This document shows positions 9,015-16,314 of a stretch of DNA of 17,982 nucleotides, piece by piece. The stretch comes from Parvularia atlantis (lineage: Eukaryota; Opisthokonta; Rotosphaerida), in NCBI GenBank assembly GCA_943704415.1, contig CALSCO010000290.1, positions 1-17,982 on the forward strand. The letters are read 5' to 3'. Each line of letters begins with the position of its first letter. Within the stretch, counting starts at the first letter, position 1. The notes under the pieces are model-generated. The model saw nothing but the letters and a program-made list of their open reading frames with translations. It did not search any database and was not told the DNA's origin. Made by a program: the position numbers and the translations under genes.

Positions 9015-11195
9015 TCACGGGTCAATGATGTCGTCGAGGTCTAAATCGGCGGCGGTCGCGGTCGTCGGCCGTGACAAACTGCCCGGGCCTGGGCTGCTCC
9101 ACGCTGCCGAGGCGACTCAGCGCGCGTGCACAAGACGGGACGCGGGCCGCGCACCTCGCCGCGCCGCGCCGTTGATGCTGCTCACGACCGCCGGCCCTTG
9201 TGGCCCCTGTGCGCGCGCTCACGTCAGCCAACGGCGAGCAGGCGCTGCGGGAACGCGCGACGCACGTCGGTGTACATCCAATACTGCGCGTTGATGCTGT
9301 CGGGTGTGGGCGGCGCGCGTTTTCTGCGCACGTGGCGAGTGAGTCGGCCGGAGCACACGCCGGGCGCGGCAGCGCACTTTTCCCAGAGGTTGTAGTTGTC
9401 GAGGATCGCGCTGAGCTGCTGGTACAGGTAGCTGCGCCGACCGATCAGCCCACGAGCAGTGGCAAAGAGCGCGCGCGCGCACCAGAGCTGCACAAGCGAC
9501 GACTTTTGCAGGATGTGGTCGAAAAAGACGTTGCGCTGCCCGCGACGCGCGTCAGGATGCCAAAGCCGCACCCATGCCCCGCACCTGTTGGTCGTCCCAC
9601 GAGCCAAACTTCTTGACGACCTGCGCCTCGATGTACTCAAACTCGATGCGCGTCAGGTCGACGCGCCGTCCGTTCTTCTTCGACACGACCAGGATGAGGC
9701 TTCGCGGCACAGCGTTGAGCGGCGTGTGCGCACAGGAGCGAACGCACCATCGGTCGCAGACGCGCACGGGCTCGGTATAGCCCAGCCACGGGATCGGGAT
9801 CTTGTTGGAGCAGCACTGCGCGCAGTACAGCCGGCCGCAGTAGCGGCAGTGGTTCTGCGCGCCGCCGTGCACCGGTCAGCGCGTGCTGTCGGCTCACACT
9901 CGCGCACGCGCACCGGCCGCGAGAAGAACGAAAACGCCTCGGTGCACTGCAGGCACTCCTCGGCCGAGTCCTCGGGCACCCACGTGAGCCGCAGGTGCGC
10001 CTGGAGCCGCAGCACGTCGACCTTGGACTGCGCACGCGTGCGCGCTCAGAGCGATGCGCGCTGACCGTCCCGTGCGCGGCGGACCTGGATCGCCTCGGCC
10101 TTGTCGACCAGCGCCTGCTCGAGCTTGTGCTCGCACTCAGACAGGATGAGTGACTGGTTGCGGTACGAGTCGCGCAGGACCTGCATCTCGTTCTGCAGCA
10201 CCGCGAGCTTCTTCTCGGCGAGCTCGGCGTGGTCCTTGGCGAAGCGGTTCGACACGTTGACGAACGAGCGCGCCTCGCCGTCCTGCGCCGCGCGTCAGCA
10301 GCCCAGCAGAACACACGGCCCCCGGCGCACCCCGCCCGCGTCACCCGGCGCCCCGATCAGCACGCCCTTGCTGACCGACGACGAGAGCACGACCATCGGC
10401 TGCGTCGATGGCCTGCCGCGTCGCCCTGCTCGTCACGCACGTTGCAGCGGCGCACGGTGTGGCGTACCGTGGCTGCTGCTGCTGCTGCTCGCCCGTCAAG
10501 CTCGGCTCGGCGCTCAGCCCTGGCGCGGGCGGGAGGCGCGCCTTCTGCACCTCAATCTCGAGGCGCTCGCGCTCGATCTGCCACAGGCGCTGCTCGGCCT
10601 CCATCTGCGCGCGGAGGCTGTCGTGCAGCGTCTCGAGGCGCTTGGCGCGCAGCTCGGTCTCGTGGAGGCGCAGCTCGAGGCGATGTCGCGCCTCCTGCGC
10701 GTCCGTTAAGCGCCGTCGACACGCAGCAGCAGCAGCAGCGCGCCGCGCACGTCCGCGAGCTGCAGCCGCTCGTGCAGGAACTTGTTCTCGATCTCGAGCT
10801 TGGAGTAGTACGTGCTCAGCTCGTGGCCCGGGAAGCCGTGGGTGCTGCAGCTGCGCCTCCTCGTCACCGACCGGGATCCCCCGCCGCGCCGCACGTCGGC
10901 GCCGCACCTCCGCGTCAGCCCCGTCCCGCCCACCGTCGCCGCGGCCGCCGACGTCGCCGCCGCGCGCCGCTGCGGCCCGCCGCCGTTGCTGACGCTGCTG
11001 CTCGCCGTGCTGCTGCTGCTGTGGCTCGTCCGCCCCAGCGCCTGCGCCACGCGTGCGTCAGCGGCAACGGTGAGGGATGGCGGCGCGGCGGCGCACCGGC
11101 GACGAGAGCGGGCTGCTCAGCCGCCGCGGGCGCGCGAAGATGGCGCTGCCGCTGCCGCTGTCGTCGTCCTCGGCGACCGGCGGGAGCGACGCCAT
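9015..11195 (-). CDS. Coiled-coil protein with FYVE-type zinc finger
   Basis: Likely membrane-trafficking protein: FYVE fingers bind phosphatidylinositol 3-phosphate on endosomes (family knowledge). Exons in transcript order: 11195-11097, 11041-10751, 10694-10468, 10412-10331, 10282-10085, 10027-9914, 9854-9748, 9699-9585, 9535-9378, 9323-9266, 9206-9155, 9103-9015; 1590 bases, 529 aa. A further in-frame intron of 63 bases within exon 2 is plausible. Ser-rich N-terminus, then heptad-like stretches (LEIENKFLHERLQ; RHRLELRLHETELRAKRLETL; AELAEKKLAVLQNEMQVLRDS), then the finger at about 315-374: WVPEDSAEECLQC, HCRYCGRLYCAQCC, PVRVCDRC. The usual basic RRHHCR motif reads RPNHCR here. The roughly 155-residue tail has a helical block (VFFDHILQKSSLVQLW, YLYQQLSAILDNYNLW) and ends DLDLDDIIDP. 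The ATG at 11195 has good context (cccATGGcg). The exact partner family is not recognised. Confidence 0.85.
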
Positions 11196-11398
11196 GGGTG
11201 GGACTGCTCCGATTGGCGCGCACGCAATCTGAGACGGTGCTGCCACGACCACGAGGCGCGTCTTCTACCGCACGAGCACGTCCTACGGCAAGCGCGAGCA
11301 ATGGGCAGCACATGAGCAGCACACGAGCAGCAACCGCGAGCACCAGCAGCACACGAGCAGCAACCGCGAGCACCAGCAGCACACGAACAGCAAGCCGT
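11196..11398 (-). promoter_or_regulatory. Upstream region of the FYVE gene / 3' end of the Dpm1 gene
   Basis: No gene is supported here. It should hold the FYVE promoter and the Dpm1 3' end. A CCAAT motif on the minus strand (11212-11216) lies about 17 bases upstream of the FYVE start codon. The Dpm1-proximal part is a 30-base minisatellite. Confidence 0.4.
11315..11393. repeat. 30-base minisatellite, about 2.6 copies
   Basis: Two identical 30-base units (11315-11344, 11345-11374) and a partial third copy with one change (11375-11393), all rich in agc/cac. It lies immediately downstream of the Dpm1 stop. One minus-strand frame would read as repeated hydrophobic VLLVLAVAAR, but that frame is not joined to any gene. 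Confidence 0.9.
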
Positions 11399-12480
11399 TC
11401 ACCGAAGGGCAGACACAAGCAGCCACAGCACAAGCACCGCGAGCAGCACGAGCAGCAGCAGCGCCGCCGGGAAGCCCGCCGGGTACTTGAACGTGTACAG
11501 CTGCCAGAGCTGCTGCAGATACTTGACGATGACCTTGCCGCTCAGCTTGCTCTCGCCCGCCACGCGCACGCCGAAAGAGAACGGCACCTCGACCGCGCGT
11601 CGCACGCCGCACTTGACGTACAGTTCGAGCGCGATCTTGAACCCGACGTTGTTGACGCCCTGCTTGCCGCGCAGGTACTGCTTAATGCGTCAGCGGCGCG
11701 CGCCCAAGACGCGCAAGCCACGCGCGCACGCACCACGTCCTTGCGCAGCCCGAAGAAGCCCGTCATCGGGTCCGACAGCGGCGTCAGCCCGAGTGAGAGC
11801 GCGCGCGCGCCCTTGGAGATGACCTGGCGGTACAGCGGCCAGTTCTTGTCGATCTCGACGCCCTCGCCGTAGCTGCATGCGATCAGCAGGGCGCTCGTGC
11901 ACGTTGGGCGCGCGCGCGCGCGCGGCGCACCGCGTTCCAATCACAAACTCGTTCCCGTTGGCCGCGAGCGCCTCAAACAGCTCGGGCACCTTGGCGGGCG
12001 GGTGCTGTTCGCGCGTCGTGCGCGTGTGTGAGCGGCGGGCGCCCAGCACGGCCGGCTGCACGGCACCTGCAGGTCCGCGTCCATGCACAGCAGCAGATGG
12101 CCGTGCGCCTCGTCAAAGCCGCGCATCACGGCCGACGACAGGCCGCGCTCGGTCTTGCGCACGATCACGCGCACGGGCAGCCCCTCCTGGCTGAGCCGCG
12201 CGACCTCGGCCTCGGTGCCGTCACCCGAGTTGTCGTCGACGTAGATCATCTCGACCGAGCGCGGCGTGACCACGCCGCCCTTGCGCGCGCGCGCGTGCGC
12301 CTCGATCGCCTCGAACACCTGCGTCACCAGCGGCCGCACGTTGGCGCCCTCCTTGTACGCGGGCACGATGATGCTGCACTGCACATCGCCGCCGCCCGTC
12401 TTGCCTGCCCGCGCGCGCGCGCACGGCCGTCAGCGCAGCAGCAGCGTGCGTGCACAAGCCGCACCACGACGCGCCGCCAT
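11399..12480 (-). CDS. DPM1: Dolichol-phosphate mannosyltransferase (GT2 family), class I
   Basis: Transfers mannose from GDP-mannose to dolichyl phosphate at the endoplasmic reticulum, supplying N-glycans, GPI anchors and O-mannosylation. Exons in transcript order: 12480-12465, 12404-12067, 12004-11931, 11872-11734, 11677-11399; 846 bases, 281 aa, close to the yeast enzyme. Seen in the protein: SIIVPAYKEG start, VDDNSGDGT (about 61-69), ERGLSSAV, the metal-binding DADLQHPP (about 114-121), GTRYGEG, DPMTGFFGLRKD, GFKIALEL, and VPFSFGVRVAGESKLSG followed by YLQQLWQLY. The last 28 residues form one strongly hydrophobic helix. Such a tail marks the class I (yeast-type) enzyme that works without DPM2/DPM3. 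The first exon is only 16 bases, and the 11678 acceptor could also sit three bases upstream. The gene upstream on the same strand ends 45 bases before its start codon. Confidence 0.92.
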
Positions 12481-12525
12481 GAGTTTAGTTTGATTGAAAG
12501 TGCGTGCGCCACGTGGTTCAAGCGA

Positions 12526-13902
12526 TCAAGAGCGCTGGAAGAGCGAGCCGAGCCACAGGAGCGTGCCCATGACGCTCAGGAAGACACGGCGCACCGCGCG
12601 CGCCCAGAGCGAGCGCACGACCAGCATGCGTGTCATGCCGAGCGAGTTGCGCGCGTTTGTCAGGCCGCGACGCAGCATCGTCGTCTCGTACGCGGCCAGC
12701 GCCTCGGACCAGTCGTCGCGGCGCAGCGCGTCGGCCAGGTCGATCGCGTCCTGCATCGCCGTGTTGGCGCCTGCACAGTGGTAGGCGGCGATCAGCGGAC
12801 GCATTCAGCCGCGCGAGGCGCGCACCGAGGCCCATGTGCGTCGTCATCGCGTGCGCGGCGTCGCCTAGCAGCGTCACGCGCGTGGTCTGGCCGAGCGGGT
12901 TGACGTCGGGCGGGACCATGACCGAGAGCAGGCGCGCGTCGCGCAGGATGTTGCTGTGCTCCGACTGCGCCACGGCCTTGCGCAGCTCGTCGTGGTACCC
13001 GCCCTTGTCCAGCTGGCGCAGGCAGAACGAGAGCGTGGCCTCGGTCGAGGACGTGTCGGTCGCGGCCTCGAGTGCGCCGGGCACGTCGTCGGCCTGCGTA
13101 AGCGACCACAGCAGCTTGCGCTCGCCCGTCGGGGCGCGCCAGGGGATGAGCAGGAGCGAGCTGCCGTTGCTGCCGAGCGCGCGCATCATGCTGTTGCGCG
13201 GTAGGCTGCGCAGCACGGGCGCGACGTCGGGCGCCGGATACGGCGTGATGCCGCCGACGTTGACCACGTGTGTCTCCTCGAGATGCAGCTGCGGGCTCCG
13301 CTGTGCGCGCACGGGCGACTTGGCGCCGTCTGCACCAACGACCACGTCCGCTTCGGCTGTCGTGCCGTCCTCAAAGTGCACGCGCACGCCGCGCCGGCCG
13401 TACCCGTCCAGGTCCGGCACCTCTTCGTACCGCACGAAGCGCTTGTTCCAGCGGATGTCGAGCGGCGCGTCGGGCGGGCCCTGGGCGAGCACCTCGCGCA
13501 GGCGCCAGCGGTTGACGCCCATCGCGCGCTCGCTGAAGCCCAGGCGCAGCTGCATCAGCACGCCCAGCCGGCCCGTCAGCATCGTGAAGCCGCGCAGGGC
13601 AAAGTCCGGGTCGCTCGCCTCGGCCGCGAGCAGCTCGCGCAGGGCCGGGAACATGATGCGGTCGAGTGCGGCCAGGCCGGGCTCCGCCAGACCGATCTGG
13701 TAGCCTTGGTCGCGCGCCGTGGCCGACGCGTCGCGCTCGTACACGACGGCGGGCACGTTGGCGCGGCGGAGCGCGTGGGCGAGCACGAGGCCTGCCGATG
13801 GCGATCAGGCTGTGCTAGTGTGCCGTTGGGCGCGTGCGCACCGCCGAGGCCACCGCCGATGATCGCGACCGTGGGCGGCGCCAGCGTCGGCGTCGACGCC
13901 AT
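12526..13902 (-). CDS. FAD-dependent monooxygenase (class A, aromatic hydroxylase-like)
   Basis: Single-component flavoprotein hydroxylase/epoxidase of the PHBH fold, using FAD and NAD(P)H; the substrate cannot be read from sequence. Exons in transcript order: 13902-13842, 13791-12826, 12770-12526; 1272 bases, 423 aa. Rossmann motif VAIIGGGLGG (about 12-21, split by the first intron) with the acidic strand end VVYERD; DG motif VVVGADGAKSPVR (about 170-182); FAD-ribityl GD motif LLGDAAHAMTTHMGLGG (about 328-343) followed by GANTAMQDAIDLADAL. All three signatures are intact. The C-terminus carries a hydrophobic stretch (VFLSVMGTLLWLGSLF), perhaps a membrane contact. It has only two introns against 10 in the symporter gene upstream. 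The upstream gene ends 64 bases before the start. Confidence 0.9.
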
Positions 13903-13966
13903 GCGCCAGTGCGAGAGCAAGAGCTCTCAGTCTGGAAAGTGGGCAAGCTCCACGTGGGGGGTGTCA
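13903..13966 (-). promoter_or_regulatory. 64-base spacer between symporter and monooxygenase genes
   Basis: Both genes read leftward, so this gap must hold the symporter 3' end and any separate promoter of the monooxygenase. It contains an inverted repeat (gagagc 13913-13918, gctctc 13923-13928) and a CACGTG box (13951-13956). A CACGTG also sits in the next gap (12510-12515). Regulatory meaning is a guess. Confidence 0.3.
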
Positions 13967-14092
13967 TCATTGCACCGGGACCCGTTCATCACGCTGGTCG
14001 TCGCCGTCGCGCTGGTCGTCGCCGTCGAGCAGCAGGCTCTGCGACTCGCCTGTGCCACTGTCGCGCAGGCCCTTGGCGAGGTCGCCCTTCGC

Positions 14093-14124
<32 letters not shown>

Positions 14125-16050
14125 AGCGCCCGCAGATACATCGCCACTCAGGCAGACGCACCAGCGACCGCGCGCCCGAGGCGGCCCGGGCGAAGCGCGG
14201 GCGGAAGTAGAAGACGTACATGAGCAGCCAGAAGACGATAAAGCCCATGGAGATCGCAAACACCTTGTGCGCGCGCACGTGTGAGCCCCGGTGACGTGCA
14301 GAGGGGCAGAGCGGCGCACCGGCCACAGCCCAATGATCTCGATCAGCGGGAGCACGACGGCGGTCCAGACGCCGCTGCCGACGAGCGGCTCGTGGATCAT
14401 CTGCTTGTACGAGAACGCGAGCATGACGGGCGTCTTGTACAGCGGGTCGAGCATGCGCAGGAGCATGAAGCCTGTGGCGGTTGTGCCGAGCGACTGGCCG
14501 ACGTCCGTGACCGCGCGCTGCGCTCCCCGATCAACCCGCGCGCCGCCCGCGATGCGCGGCGCCGCACCTCGGGCCAGTAGTCTGGCAGCAGGTACGGCCC
14601 GAGCGCGAAGAAGCAGAAGAGCGTCCAGGCCAGCCCGACGACGCACAGGAGGATGAACGGGACGAGGTTGGACGCGACGGCGTCGACGCGCATGTCGGCG
14701 ATGGCCGCGACGGTGAGGAACTCAAGTGCCGTGCCGGCGATGCGGTCGAGGCAGCCCTTGTCGAGCGGGCTTTTGCGGCAGAAGAACGCGAGCATGCGCT
14801 CGACGATGACGCCGCCGATCATGCACAGCGGGAACTGCGCTCGCGTCAGCTTGTCGTGCACGCAGGTGAGTTGCGCGGCGCACCATCGGGAACGCCGTGA
14901 ACAGCTGGTACTCGGTTAGCCAGGTCGACGTGCCCTCGATCGCGATCAGCGTTTGCTTGATCGCGTACCTGGCGGGTCGCTTTAGTGCGCGCCGAGCAGG
15001 TGCGAGCGGGCCGTCCGCGCACCCAAACATCAGCGCCAGGCCGACCAGCGCCAGGTGCAGCGCGAGCGTGTCGACGGCCTCGGGCACGATCGTGATGTAC
15101 ATGCCGACGGGCCGCTCGTCGAACGCGTACGTCGTGACACGCCCCACGGTCGAGTACGACACCTGTGCACGAGCACGTGAGCCGCCGCGACAGCCGCGCG
15201 CACGCACGCGCGCACCTCATGCACCAGGCCGCGGTAGGCGACGTAGTTGACGAGCAGCGTCCCGATGAGCACGCCGCAGATCAACCCGACGGTGCTCGCG
15301 GCCAGCGCGAGCTGCACGACATCCGGGTGAGCGTACGCGCGCCACGCCCACGCGACCGCAGACCTGCGTGCCCTCGGGGTACCCAACCGCGTCGAACGTC
15401 TCCTTCATCCCGGCCGACAGCCCGTGCCCGCCCTCGAAGCCCAGTGCGATGATGACGGCGATGTACGGCGAGCTGCCGAAGAACGGCACGAGCACTGCCG
15501 AGGCGTCAGCCGCGCGCGCGCCGCCGCAGACGCGAGCGCACCCGTCGCCGTGAGCAAGATCGGAAAGGCGTACTGGCCCCACGCGATGAGCTGCCCAAAC
15601 ATGAGCTGCGGCCCGGCCACGCGCCAGATCTCGCCTAGCCCGGGCATGCGCAGACCCATGAACAGCGCGGCGATGACGACCGTGATCAGGTAGCCCGGCA
15701 GCTCGTCCCACCCGACCGTCCACTGCTCGTCCATGTACTGCTTGACCGAGGGCGAGAGCGTGCACAGCTGGAGGATGAGCAGGCCGATCTGCACGCCCGG
15801 CCGCGCGCGTCAAACGCTCGTCAGTCCCAATCGCGCGTGCACGCGCACCAGGCCGCCCAGCAGCGACGCCGGCATGAAGAACGTGCGCAGTACGCGCACG
15901 TTGGCGCGCAGCACGTGGCCCGCCAGCAGCAGCAGGCACAGCCCCGCCGTGCACTGGATGATCACGAGCAACGTCGACGTGCCGTACGCGCGCGGGCACA
16001 TCCCCGCGCCGACCACGAGAGCATCGCACGACCCCGCAAACTCCTGCGAC

Positions 16051-16129
<79 letters not shown>

Positions 16130-16254
16130 GTCACGATCACGCATGCACACAAGGCGCACGCGCACGCGCGCACCGCCAGCCGCACGCACGGGCTCGCGAG
16201 CCCGCCGCACCAGCCCGCGCCCGACGACGCAACGCACGCATCGCATGTCGCCAT
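13967..16254 (-). CDS. GltS-type sodium/glutamate symporter homologue
   Basis: Multi-pass sodium-coupled carboxylate/glutamate transporter of the ESS (GltS) family, a mainly bacterial group. Exons in transcript order: 16254-16186, 16043-15849, 15788-15542, 15494-15364, 15311-15216, 15162-15023, 14968-14884, 14834-14568, 14517-14320, 14263-14162, 14086-13967; 1650 bases, 549 aa. The first donor is uncertain (a second in-frame choice exists). Family-like blocks: RTFFMPASLLGGL, WDELPGYLITVVIAALFMG, AGPQLMFGQLIAWGQYAFPILL, the glycine-rich loop GFEGGHGLSAGM, STVGLICGVLIGTLLVNY, and in the second half DVGQSLGTTATGFMLLRMLDP. Both inverted halves are therefore present. The protein ends in a hydrophilic tail with a repeated DGDDQR. 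Two introns carry long CA/GT repeats. The start is 60 bases from the divergent beta-mannosidase start. Confidence 0.85.
14094..14123. repeat. (GT)15 dinucleotide repeat
   Basis: Uninterrupted GT run inside the last intron (14087-14161) of the symporter gene, read as CA on the transcribed sense, between the branch-site candidate and the acceptor. Confidence 0.95.
16052..16127. repeat. (AC)38 dinucleotide repeat
   Basis: 76 bases of perfect AC/CA repeat in the first intron of the symporter gene (about 16044-16185), read as TG on the sense strand and placed eight bases ahead of the acceptor. It is the longest simple repeat in the window and makes this the longest intron (about 142 bases). Confidence 0.97.
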
Positions 16255-16314
16255 GCGGATGAGCGGGTCCCGGTGATGCGATAGCCTGCCGATTGTTATG
16301 GCCGCGCCTTGACG
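16255..16314. promoter_or_regulatory. 60-base divergent promoter (symporter / beta-mannosidase)
   Basis: The two start codons are separated by only 60 bases, so any core promoters and 5' leaders must overlap or extend into coding sequence. The central part (gattgttatgg, 16291-16301) is AT-richer than its surroundings. Confidence 0.5.

Noticed and set aside
11315-11393. CRISPR-like array
   Set aside because: The units are directly adjacent with no variable spacers and the context is eukaryotic; it is a minisatellite.
10229-11872. Open frame of 547 codons on the plus strand across the FYVE and Dpm1 genes
   Set aside because: Low-complexity Arg/Ala/Gln sequence that crosses several introns and two genes on the other strand; a product of high GC content.
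12510-12515. CACGTG as a shared regulatory box with the one at 13951-13956
   Set aside because: Similar CACGT-containing words are frequent in the GC-rich coding sequence too, so two occurrences in short gaps are not strong evidence; kept only as a remark.
9015-16254. Bacterial operon
   Set aside because: All genes are split by spliceosomal introns, so the short gaps reflect compact eukaryotic packing, not a prokaryotic operon.
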